Shown here piece by piece: positions 50,992 through 59,206 of a DNA stretch of 64,000 nt. The position numbers and the translations under genes were made by a program. Location: contig NZ_CP036426.1 in the NCBI RefSeq assembly GCF_007752535.1, forward strand, positions 3,286,001-3,350,000, read 5' to 3'. Each line of letters opens with the position of its first letter. Positions within the stretch are counted from its first letter, which is position 1. The stretch comes from Tautonia plasticadhaerens (lineage in GTDB: Bacteria; Planctomycetota; Planctomycetia; Isosphaerales; Isosphaeraceae). A model generated the notes under the pieces. It was not told the origin of the DNA, ran no database searches, and saw nothing but the letters and a program-made list of their open reading frames with translations.

Positions 50992-52764
50992 ATGGAAGTC
51001 AGGCTCGTCCAGCTCGGCGCCTACGGCAAGCAGCAGCACCGCGTGTCGGGGCAGGAATACGTGATCGGCCGGGAACCGTCCTGCGACCTGCGCCCCGACC
51101 ACGGCCGGGTCAGCAAGCGGCACTGCCGCCTGTTCTGGCGCGGGGAACGCCTGTTGGTCGAGGACATCAACTCGGCCGACGGCACCAGCATCAACGACGA
51201 GCGGATCCACGCCCCCGGGGAGCTCCGGGACGGCGACGAGCTGGGCGTCGGGCCGGTGCACTACCTCGTCATGATCGGCGAGCCGGCCGAGCTCGACGCC
51301 CGCACCCCGGCCTGGATCGCCGAGACGATCAAGGCCCGGCGGCCGGCGGGCGTCGCGGCCGGCGGCTCGGACTCGAACATCGTCGTCTCCCCGGCGATGG
51401 AGACGGCCCGTCTGATCCTCGACCGCATCGCCCACGAGGGGGATGAGGAGCATGGGCACCACCACGCCGCCACGGCCACCCGGCACGGCCTGGAGATCGA
51501 GGACCAGCACGGCATCGCCCTGGCCCGGATCCTCGACCGCGACCTGATCGACGAGGACGACATCCGACGCGTCGCCCACCAGCTGGAGGAGCTGGCCTCC
51601 TCGGGCAAGGTCCGCATCGCGCTGGACTTCCGCAACGTCGAGCATTGCTCCAGCCAGGCCCTCAGCCACGTCCTCCGCGTCTACGAGCGCTGCAAGAGCG
51701 GCGGCGGGGCGCTGAAGGTCTGCACGGTCCAGCCGTCGGTCGCGCAGCTGTTCTTCATGACCGACCTGTACAAGCACATCGAGATGTTCCCCGACACCGA
51801 GCCGGCCCTGGAGAGCGTCTGGCCCCGCCCGGCCTCGGCCCGGCCCGAGGCCGAATCGGCCCGGCAGGAGGACGCCCCGGCCGCCACCGGCCCCGACCCG
51901 CTCCCGGCCCCCGGGGCGCCGGTCGTCCGGCTGGTCGTCTCGCGGGGGAAGGGGCAGGGCCGGGCCATCGAGATCAAGGGCCGACGCTTCGTGATCGGCC
52001 GGGACGCCCGCTGCCAGCTCCGGCCCACCAGCGAGACCGTCAGCCGGGTCCACGCCATCATCGAGATCCGGGACGGCAAGGTCTTCGTCCGGGACTACGG
52101 CACCAAGAACGGCACCATCCTCGCCGGCCGGACCCTCCGGGGGGAGGAGGCCGAGGCCCAGGACGGCGACGCCCTCCAGGTCGGCATCCTCGCCTTCTCG
52201 GTCCAGATCCTCCCCGCCTCCGGCATGCCCTCGCCGGCCGACGACGAGGCCCTCGCCTCCTGGCTGCGCGACCAGGCCTCCTCCTCCAACCCCGACGCCC
52301 CCACCGAGCTGCTCATCCCCATCCGGAAGGAGCCGGACGAGGTGCAGGGGGCCGCCCCCGACGACTCCCCCCCGGAGGAAGGGCCGGCACACCACGACGA
52401 CCCGGCCCTCTCCACCAACGCCCTGGCCTGCGAGATCGTCCGGGGCACGCTCGTCGCCCGCATCCGGGAGTCGTTCCTCGACGACGAGGCCAGCGTCGGC
52501 CCGCTCCGCTACGAATTGCAGTCGTTCTTCGACAAGCCGCTCCCCCGACGCGTCGTGCTCAACCTCGAACACGTCGACTACCTCTCCAGCCGGGCCGTCG
52601 GCGTCATCCTCGCCTTCTTCCAGCACCTCGACCGCGAGAACGGCGCCCTCCGCGTCTGCTGCGTCGCCCCGAAAATCCTTCCGGTGCTCGATTCGATGCG
52701 CCTGCCCAAGCTCGTCGACCTGTATCCCTCGGCCGAGGAGGCCGTCAACGACCCCTGGATCTGA
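50992..52764 (+). CDS. FHA-STAS-FHA-STAS signalling protein
   Basis: A 590-residue cytoplasmic protein made of the same two-domain module twice. FHA-1 (about 18-95: YVIGREPSCDLRPDHGRVSK then RHCRLFW) and FHA-2 (about 335-410: FVIGRDARCQLRPTSETVSR then VHAIIEI) keep the GR-x-x-x-C/x-L, S-R/K-x-H and phosphothreonine-binding residues. STAS-1 (about 180-280: KVRIALDFRNVEHCSSQALS) and STAS-2 (about 480-590: RVVLNLEHVDYLSSRAVGVI) resemble anti-sigma-factor antagonists, each with the Ser normally phosphorylated, although here doubled (SS). It should link Ser/Thr kinase signalling to a partner switch. No kinase, anti-sigma factor or sigma factor is adjacent. Confidence 0.92.
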   Translation: MEVRLVQLGAYGKQQHRVSGQEYVIGREPSCDLRPDHGRVSKRHCRLFWRGERLLVEDINSADGTSINDERIHAPGELRDGDELGVGPVHYLVMIGEPAELDARTPAWIAETIKARRPAGVAAGGSDSNIVVSPAMETARLILDRIAHEGDEEHGHHHAATATRHGLEIEDQHGIALARILDRDLIDEDDIRRVAHQLEELASSGKVRIALDFRNVEHCSSQALSHVLRVYERCKSGGGALKVCTVQPSVAQLFFMTDLYKHIEMFPDTEPALESVWPRPASARPEAESARQEDAPAATGPDPLPAPGAPVVRLVVSRGKGQGRAIEIKGRRFVIGRDARCQLRPTSETVSRVHAIIEIRDGKVFVRDYGTKNGTILAGRTLRGEEAEAQDGDALQVGILAFSVQILPASGMPSPADDEALASWLRDQASSSNPDAPTELLIPIRKEPDEVQGAAPDDSPPEEGPAHHDDPALSTNALACEIVRGTLVARIRESFLDDEASVGPLRYELQSFFDKPLPRRVVLNLEHVDYLSSRAVGVILAFFQHLDRENGALRVCCVAPKILPVLDSMRLPKLVDLYPSAEEAVNDPWI

Positions 52765-52827
52765 TCCGCCGGGAGGCCGGGCCCCCGTCCCGGGAGGGCC
52801 CGGCGTCCCCCGTCCCGGGACGACCCC

Positions 52828-53079
52828 TCAGAGCAGCCACAGGATCAGCGCCCCGATGCCGACCAGGCCGAGGGCGACCCACCACCACGGCCTCCCCTCC
52901 CAGCCCCGGAGGCGACGCCGGGCGATGAAGTCGCCGCAGGACGGGCACCGTTCGGCGTCCTCGTAGACCTCGGCCCCGCACGAGGGGCAGGGGAGGACGG
53001 CGGTCTCGCCGTCGTCCTCCTCGTCCTCGTCCCCATCCAGGTCGGGGTCGTCGTCGTCGTCCCAGTCGTCATCGGGCAA
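52828..53079 (-). CDS. Small zinc-ribbon membrane protein
   Basis: An 83-residue protein starting with TTG at 53079, supported by a GGAGGT ribosome site 8 nt upstream; no in-frame ATG is near. Order: a very acidic start (about 20 of the first 27 residues are Asp or Glu), a zinc ribbon with two CPSCG knuckles (CPSCGAEVYEDAERCPSCGD, four Cys), a basic linker and one C-terminal helix (WWWVALGLVGIGALILWLL). The ribbon would face the cytoplasm. It follows DUF1559 by 41 bp on the same strand. Function unknown. Confidence 0.8.
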   Translation of the reverse strand: MPDDDWDDDDDPDLDGDEDEEDDGETAVLPCPSCGAEVYEDAERCPSCGDFIARRRLRGWEGRPWWWVALGLVGIGALILWLL

Positions 53080-53120
53080 GGCAGGAGACCTCCGGTCGCC
53101 CGTCGGGCGTCGGGCCCGGC

Positions 53121-54203
53121 TCAATACTGGTCGGCACCGATGACCTCCCCACCGCGGATCGTCCCGAGGGCGACCCAGATGGGGTGGCCGACCGTCTCCT
53201 TCAGGAACCGGACCGAGCCGTCGCCCAGCAGGACGTTCACCCCGCCCGGGTGTCGGCTCTTGGCGCCGGAGAAGGTCCGGAGCCGGTCGCTGGAGACCGC
53301 CGGCACGCAGGGCAGGCCGTCGGCCGGCTCGTTCACGCAGAAGACGGAGGCGTTGAGGCGGTCGGCGTCGTGCTCCAGCCCGTAATAGTCTCGGAACTGG
53401 TTGGGGGCGAACCTCGTGGTGAACGAGCCGCCTCCCATCAGGCTGGACCAGATCACGCCGCGCTGGTCGTTCTCGGCCCCCTGGATGATCTCCGAGACGA
53501 TCACCGTGTTGCTCAGGCCGTCCCGGATGCTGGCGAAGCCCACCTTGCCGACGTGCCCGAAGGCCGAGGGGAGGAAACGGGCCGGGGCGCCGGTCACCGG
53601 GTCGGTCAGCAGCGAGGCCGGGTCCGGCTGGTCCTGGCCCCAGTAGGTGTTGCCCCAATTGACGGCGTAGTTCCCCTTCGACGGGGTCGGGCCGCTCAGC
53701 GCGCCGCCGAGGTAGCCGGTGGAGATCCGGAAGATGCGTTCCTCGTCGCTGGGGCACTGGAAGGCGTCGATCCGGGTGGCGCCGACCGTGGCGTTGGCGA
53801 AGTAGCCGGCGGCCACCGAGAGGCCGGGGCCGGGGAATCCCTCGGCGCCGAGGTCGGCGTTGAAGGCGTCATAGAGCGCCTGCTGCTCGATCTGCGGCAG
53901 CATCATCGAGAACCACGGCGTATTCTGGCAGCCGACGAAGAACCCCCGCCCGCAGGCGGCAGAGGCGATCCGCCCCGGGGGCAACGCGTTGTGGATGTCG
54001 TGATAGTTGTGGACCGCGATCCCCAACTGCTTCAGATTGTTCGTGCATTGCGCCCTCCGGGCGGCCTCCCGGGCGGCCTGGACCGCGGGCAGGAGCAGGG
54101 CGATGAGCACCCCGATGATGGCGATCACCACGAGCAGCTCGATCAGGGTGAAGCCGCGTCGCATCGGGCTTGCGATTCTGGTTGGACGCATGACGGTCGA
54201 CAC
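53121..54203 (-). CDS. DUF1559 protein with prepilin-type N-terminus
   Basis: Planctomycete-specific pilin-like protein of 360 residues. The N-terminal class-III signal RRGFTLIELLVVIAIIGVLI (cleavage before Phe by prepilin peptidase) leads into the DUF1559 core: AREAARRAQCTNNLKQLGIA, YHDIHNALPPGR, and the C-terminal hallmark NVLLGDGSVRFLKETV. Such proteins exist in dozens of paralogues per planctomycete genome and are thought to form pseudopili or surface structures. The start at 54203 is 13 residues before the signal; an internal ATG (54164) just before RRGF is also possible. Confidence 0.96.
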   Translation of the reverse strand: MSTVMRPTRIASPMRRGFTLIELLVVIAIIGVLIALLLPAVQAAREAARRAQCTNNLKQLGIAVHNYHDIHNALPPGRIASAACGRGFFVGCQNTPWFSMMLPQIEQQALYDAFNADLGAEGFPGPGLSVAAGYFANATVGATRIDAFQCPSDEERIFRISTGYLGGALSGPTPSKGNYAVNWGNTYWGQDQPDPASLLTDPVTGAPARFLPSAFGHVGKVGFASIRDGLSNTVIVSEIIQGAENDQRGVIWSSLMGGGSFTTRFAPNQFRDYYGLEHDADRLNASVFCVNEPADGLPCVPAVSSDRLRTFSGAKSRHPGGVNVLLGDGSVRFLKETVGHPIWVALGTIRGGEVIGADQY

Positions 54204-54435
54204 GTCTCCCTCGGAGGACCGATCCCGAACGATCGGGTCCGGACGGCCCGGGTCGGGGCATCGAATTGGTTGACCCCTTCGGATGGGACCGAAGTGAACT
54301 GTCTCCTACTATAGCGACACAGCGCCAAATCTTCACCCACCCGGGACGGCCCGGAATCTGCGGCACGGCAGGCCGGGTGCGTCCAGGCGGTCAGGTCCCG
54401 TCGAGTCGATCCGAGCGGACCGGAGAGGGGGCGGG

Positions 54436-55605
54436 GTGGGCGATCGGGCGGGGGGGCGTCGGCTGGCGATCTTCGGGGCCGGCCACGTGCACGTGGAGCT
54501 GATCCGGCGGCTCGGGCCGATCGCCCGGGCCGGGGCCGAGGTGACGATCGTCGAGCCGGAGGACTTCTGGTACTCCGGCCTGGCGACCGGCGTGCTCGGC
54601 GGCCGGTACGAGGTGGAACTCGACCGGGTCGACGTGGCCCGCCTGGCCCGACGTGCCGGGGCCTGGCTCATCCGGGACCGGGTCGAGGAGATCGACCCGG
54701 CCGCCCGGGTCGCCCGGCTGGCCGGGGGCGGGACGCTGGGCTACGACCTCGCCGCGCTGGACCTCGGCAGCACGGTGCCGGCCGATCGCGTCCCCGGGCT
54801 GGCCGAGCACGCCTTCGCCGTCAAGCCGATCCGCCGGCTGGCCGAACTCCGCGCCGACCTCGCCCGGCGGTTCCGCGCCCGGCCCCTCGGCGATGGCGAC
54901 GCCCACGCCCGCGATCCGGACGGGGGCGACGGCCCGCTCCGGGTGCTGGTGATCGGCGGCGGCGCGACCGCCTGCGAGCTGGCCGGCAACGTCCGGGCCC
55001 TGGCCGAGCGGCACCGGGCCCCGATCGCCGTCACGCTCGCCTCGTCCGGCGCCCGCCTGCTGCCGGGCTTCCCCGAGGGGGCCGCCCGGGCCGTCTCGGA
55101 GGCCCTCGGCCGGTGGGCGGGCATCACCGTCCGGACCGGATCGACGGTCGACCGGGTCGGGCCCGGCGAGGCGGTCCTCGCCGGCGGCGACCGGCTCCCC
55201 TTCGACGTGGCCATCGCCGCGAACGGCCTGACGGCCCACCCGCTGGTCGCCCGGCTCGGCCTGCCGACCTCCGAGGGCGGGCGACTGCTGATCGACCCCC
55301 ACCTCCGCTCGGTCGCCGAGCCCACCCTCTTCGCCGGGGGCGACTGCGCCACGCTGGCCGGGGTCGACCTCCCCCGGATCGGCGTCGTCGCCATCCGACA
55401 GGCCCCGGTGCTGGCCCACAACCTCCTCGCCTCGCTGCGCGGCCGCCCGCTCCGGCGCTACCGGCCCCGGCGCCACCACCTCCTGATCCTCAACCTCGGG
55501 GACGGCACCGGCCTGGCCTGCTTCGGCCCCCTCTGGCACCGGGGCCGGGCGATGCTCTGGCTGAAGGAGGTCCTCGACTGCTCCTTCCTCCGCCGGCTCG
55601 GCTGA
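54436..55605 (+). CDS. NDH-2-like pyridine nucleotide-disulphide oxidoreductase
   Basis: FAD- and NAD(P)-binding flavoprotein of 389 residues starting with GTG 54436. FAD loop: LAIFGAGHVHVELIRRLG (with GAGHVH, as in NDH-2/SelD-associated oxidoreductases). NAD loop: VLVIGGGATACELAGNVRAL. Late FAD motif: EPTLFAGGDCATLAG. The redox C-x-x-x-x-C of disulphide reductases is absent, so it belongs to the non-disulphide NDH-2/sulphide:quinone reductase side; the C-terminus (RAMLWLKEVLDCSFLRRLG) is amphipathic and could touch the membrane. Substrate unknown. It stands alone and is convergent with the DUF1501 gene. Confidence 0.9.
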   Translation: MGDRAGGRRLAIFGAGHVHVELIRRLGPIARAGAEVTIVEPEDFWYSGLATGVLGGRYEVELDRVDVARLARRAGAWLIRDRVEEIDPAARVARLAGGGTLGYDLAALDLGSTVPADRVPGLAEHAFAVKPIRRLAELRADLARRFRARPLGDGDAHARDPDGGDGPLRVLVIGGGATACELAGNVRALAERHRAPIAVTLASSGARLLPGFPEGAARAVSEALGRWAGITVRTGSTVDRVGPGEAVLAGGDRLPFDVAIAANGLTAHPLVARLGLPTSEGGRLLIDPHLRSVAEPTLFAGGDCATLAGVDLPRIGVVAIRQAPVLAHNLLASLRGRPLRRYRPRRHHLLILNLGDGTGLACFGPLWHRGRAMLWLKEVLDCSFLRRLG

Positions 55606-55840
55606 TCCCGGGCCGATCCCTTACCCCCGATCGAGGTGCCCCCAGGGCGAGGGCCGAGGATCGATGCCGGGTGCGGACGCGGCGGAGGAAGGAGGGCGAT
55701 TGATCGAGGGCCGTCGAACGGATCGGTCCCCGGCCCGGGCCTGATGCCTCGGTCCCCCCTCCCCTGGGGAGGCCGGAGTGGGCATCCGCCTTCGCTGCTC
55801 CGCCCCCACGGCATCCGGCCCCCCCGAGGGGCCTCGGGGA

Positions 55841-57214
55841 TCAGGCCAGCTCCCGGATCGGCTCCCCGCGGGGCAGCAGGGGGATGGGCCTGCCGGTGCG
55901 GTCCCGGTGGGTGGCGGTGGGGTCGATGCCGAGGAAGCGATACCAGGTGGCGAGCAGGTCGCTGGGGTGGAAGGGGCGGTCGCTCGGCTCCTCGCCCCGG
56001 GGGTTGGTGGCGCCGATGACCTGGCCCATCGGCATCCCCCCCCCGGAGAGCAACACCGACATCGCCTTGCCCCAGTGCTCCCGGCCCGGCTGGCCCTTGA
56101 AATTCGAGAGCTTCGGCGTGTGGCTCATCTCCCCCATGACCACGATCATGGTGTCCCGGTCCATCCCCCGGGCGTGGACGTCCTCGATCAGGGCCGAGAC
56201 GGAGCGATCCAGCACGGGCAACCGGATCTTCATCTGTTCGAAGATGTTCCAGACGCTCGCGTGGTCGTCCCACGAGAAGGCCTTCTGCCCCGGCACGCAC
56301 GGGAAGTCGATCGTCACCAGCCGTACGCCGGACTCGACGAGCCGACGGGCCAGCAGGCAGCGCTGGCCGATCTCGTCCCGGCCGTAGCGGTCCCGGAGCC
56401 GGGGATCCTCCCGGGAGAGGTCGAAGGCGTCCCTCGCGGTGGTGCCGGTCAGCAGGGTGAGGGCCTGCCGCTGGAACGCGTCGAGCGCGTCGACGGCCCC
56501 GGTCTGATCGACGGCCCTGCGAATGCGGTCGAAGTCGTCGAGCAGCCGCCCCCGGGCGGAGAGCCGGCGGCGTGGCCCCTCGTCCAGGCTCAGGGCCGGC
56601 ACGTCGAAGTCGGCCCGGCTCGGGTCGCCGGTCACGGCGAACGGGCCGTGCGACTCGCCGAGGTAGGCCCCACCGGTGTACCGCATCCTCGGCAGCGCGA
56701 CCCACTGCGGCAGGCCCGGCAGGCGGCTCGGCAGCATCGCGTGCGAGGCCTGGAAGATGTCCGGGTACTTCGGCTCGTGGGGCGGCGCCTCGACCAGCTC
56801 CCCCGGATAGCCGGTCAGCACCGTGTGCGTGCTGTTGACGTGGCCGGGGCTGTCATGGGTGATCGACCGGATCAGGGCGTACTTGTCCGCGATCCGGGAG
56901 AGCCTCGGCAGGTGCTCGCTGATGAGCATCCCCGGCACGTTCGTCTCGATCGGCCGGAACTCCCCCCGGTACTCCTCGGGGGCCTCCGGCTTCAGGTCGA
57001 ACGTCTCCATGTGGCTCGGGCCACCCCAGAGCCAGACCACGATGATCGACGGCCCCGACCTCGGCCCGGCCGCCGACCCGCCCTCGCCGCCCGCCCTCGC
57101 CTCCAGCCGGAGCAGGTCGGCCAGCCCCAGCGTCGACAGGCCCGTCAGCGAGGCCCTCAGGAAGGCCCTCCTCGGCAGCGTCCCCTCGCATCGGGCGGTG
57201 AACGGGTTGCCCAT
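55841..57214 (-). CDS. DUF1501 Tat-exported protein
   Basis: Secreted member of the alkaline-phosphatase/sulfatase-like superfamily DUF1501, about 457 residues, common in planctomycetes. ATG 57214 has a GGAGGAG ribosome site and gives a Tat-type signal (LPRRAFLRASLTGLSTLGLA). Core blocks: IIVVWLWGGPSHMETFDLKP, GMLISEHLPRLSRIADKYAL, LVTIDFPCVPG, DTMIVVMGEMSHTPKLSN and FHPSDLLATWYRFLGIDP. Most DUF1501 genes follow a DUF1549/DUF1553 cytochrome-type gene; here it follows a sulfatase gene 245 bp upstream instead. Enzyme activity is unproven. Confidence 0.95.
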   Translation of the reverse strand: MGNPFTARCEGTLPRRAFLRASLTGLSTLGLADLLRLEARAGGEGGSAAGPRSGPSIIVVWLWGGPSHMETFDLKPEAPEEYRGEFRPIETNVPGMLISEHLPRLSRIADKYALIRSITHDSPGHVNSTHTVLTGYPGELVEAPPHEPKYPDIFQASHAMLPSRLPGLPQWVALPRMRYTGGAYLGESHGPFAVTGDPSRADFDVPALSLDEGPRRRLSARGRLLDDFDRIRRAVDQTGAVDALDAFQRQALTLLTGTTARDAFDLSREDPRLRDRYGRDEIGQRCLLARRLVESGVRLVTIDFPCVPGQKAFSWDDHASVWNIFEQMKIRLPVLDRSVSALIEDVHARGMDRDTMIVVMGEMSHTPKLSNFKGQPGREHWGKAMSVLLSGGGMPMGQVIGATNPRGEEPSDRPFHPSDLLATWYRFLGIDPTATHRDRTGRPIPLLPRGEPIRELA

Positions 57215-57459
57215 CGGCGGGCTCCTCCGGCTGGGAACCGCCCCCGATCCGGCGGCGGTCCAGGACACGGTCGGGGCCGATCACGTCGGGAGAGGCGGCC
57301 CGAGTCACCTCGGTACTCTAGGGAAACCCCGATTGTTAAGCAAGGGTTTGACCGGCGTCCGGCACATCCACGACGCCTCCCCACCGCCACGACCGGGTCC
57401 GCCCCCCGACCCACTCCCCGCGGAGGGGGGCGGGGCCGTCGACGGGCCATGCCCGACGT

Positions 57460-58851
57460 TCAACGGGCCTCCTTCCTCAGCTCGGCCAGCCTCGACCGCA
57501 GCTCCTCCAGACGGCCGGCTTCGGCCGGGTCGGCGGCGAGGTTGTGCTCCTCGAACGGGTCGGCCTCCAGGTCGTACAACTCCTCGAAATCCCACTCGGG
57601 CCAGTAGGAATACTTCAGGTCGTCGCGGACGACGGCCCGGGAGGAGGGGATGCGTTCCCGGTTGGAGACGGTCGGGTGCTCATAATAGAACTCCTCTCGC
57701 CAGGCGGGGGGGTCGGCGTCGAGGTAGAGCGGGGCGAAGTCCCGGCCCTGCATCCGGGGGGGGATCGGCACTCCGGCCGCCGCGAGCACGGTCGGGGCGA
57801 CGTCCGCATTCAGGACGAAGTCGTCGTTCACCAGCCCCCGTCTCGCCTCGGGCATCCTCGGGTCGACCACGATCAGCGGCACCCGCAACGACTCCTCGTA
57901 CGGGTACCACTTGTCGGCCAGCCCGTGCTCGCCGTGGAAGTAGCCGTTGTCCCCCATGAAGACGATCAGGGTGTCGTCGAGGGCGCCTTGCCCCTCCAGC
58001 GCCGAGACGATCCGGCCGATCGCCGCGTCCACCTCCGTGGCCATCCGGTAGTACGCCTTCATGGATTCCTGGTAGCGCTCCGGCGTGTCGAACCGCCAGT
58101 ACCAGCGGATCCTCCCCTCGTTCTCCTCCGTGCTGAGGAACGGCGGCAGGGCCCGGAAATGGGCCTCGGTGGCGGTGGCGGGCACGGGGATGGTCACGCC
58201 TTCATACAGGGATGCGCTTTCCGGTTGATAAAGGTACTGCTTCGGGTTCGGGTCCTCGGCATGGGTGGCGAAGAAGGCGAGCGTCAGGCAGAAGGGGCGG
58301 TCCTTCGGCCGATCGGCCAGGAACCGAAGCGCGTCCCGCTCGTTCCGGTCGGTGACGTGGATCTCCGTCCCGTCGGGTAGCGTCATGTAATGGCGGCCCA
58401 TGTACGAGGTCCCGGAGTCGAACTCCCCGGCCGGGAAGGGGCCGTTGTGCCACTTGCCGACGTGGCCGGTCCAGTAGCCCGACTCCCGGAGCAGGGCCGG
58501 GTACGTCTCGTCCCAGGCCCCCGGCGGGATCGGCTCGTTGCCGCGCTCCAGGCCGTGACGGGCCATCCACTGGCCGGTGAACAGGGTCGCCCGGCTGACC
58601 CAGCAAATCGAGGTGGTCACCCGGGCGTCGCGGAACCAGGCACCCCGGGCGGCCAGGGCGTCGAGGTTCGGGGTCTGCACCACCCGGTTGCCCGCGTAGC
58701 CGAGCGTGTCCCACCGCCAGTCGTCGGCGAAGAGGACCAGCACGTTCGGCCGGTCGTCCTGCCCCCGGGCCGTCGGCCCGGGCGAGAGCACGAGGACCAG
58801 CAGGATCCAGGGCAGCGGTCGCCGGGGCGATTCGGGGCACGCATCGGACAT
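57460..58851 (-). CDS. Secreted type-I sulfatase
   Basis: Formylglycine-type sulfatase of 463 residues with a Sec signal ([20 protein letters not shown]). Metal ligands are seen in [17 protein letters not shown] (both Asp) and [20 protein letters not shown] (Asp and Asn), and the catalytic block is [16 protein letters not shown]. The cysteine that becomes formylglycine is followed by W-V-S-R rather than the textbook x-P-S-R; C-x-V-S-R versions are known to me from some planctomycete and Bacteroides sulfatases. The catalytic blocks [10 protein letters not shown] and [13 protein letters not shown] are present. It probably cleaves sulphate from a polysaccharide. The start was chosen for the signal. 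Confidence 0.93.
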   Translation of the reverse strand: MSDACPESPRRPLPWILLVLVLSPGPTARGQDDRPNVLVLFADDWRWDTLGYAGNRVVQTPNLDALAARGAWFRDARVTTSICWVSRATLFTGQWMARHGLERGNEPIPPGAWDETYPALLRESGYWTGHVGKWHNGPFPAGEFDSGTSYMGRHYMTLPDGTEIHVTDRNERDALRFLADRPKDRPFCLTLAFFATHAEDPNPKQYLYQPESASLYEGVTIPVPATATEAHFRALPPFLSTEENEGRIRWYWRFDTPERYQESMKAYYRMATEVDAAIGRIVSALEGQGALDDTLIVFMGDNGYFHGEHGLADKWYPYEESLRVPLIVVDPRMPEARRGLVNDDFVLNADVAPTVLAAAGVPIPPRMQGRDFAPLYLDADPPAWREEFYYEHPTVSNRERIPSSRAVVRDDLKYSYWPEWDFEELYDLEADPFEEHNLAADPAEAGRLEELRSRLAELRKEAR

Positions 58852-59206
58852 CGCGTCGGCCTCTCGGTGTGGGGCGGCGCCTCGACGACCGGGCCTCCCC
58901 CGGGGGGGCCCCGCCTCGCGATCGGCGAGGAGGGGCCCACCCACCCCGTCGCGCGATCGCCCGGGAAGACGCCCGATCAGACTAGTCGACGCCCCGGGGA
59001 GGCACAACGTCGCAGGCCCAACCTCCCACACAACCCGATCAACCGGCACACCCCGACCGACCGATACCAGAAGATCGGCCGATCTCGGTTCGACTCATCG
59101 CGACGATGGGGCAGAATGGAGCGGCTGTAGCGATCGGGCCCGGATTGCCGGACGCCCGAGCGACGCGACGCGCATCGATCCCGAGCGACCAGGGAGACCT
59201 CCCCCG
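58852..59206. promoter_or_regulatory. Divergent gap between sulfatase and thiamine-diphosphate enzyme
   Basis: 355 bp separate the leftward sulfatase from the rightward TPP enzyme. The gap must hold both promoters, most likely in the less GC-rich part 59030-59110. No convincing box pair, operator or small gene was found. Confidence 0.4.
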
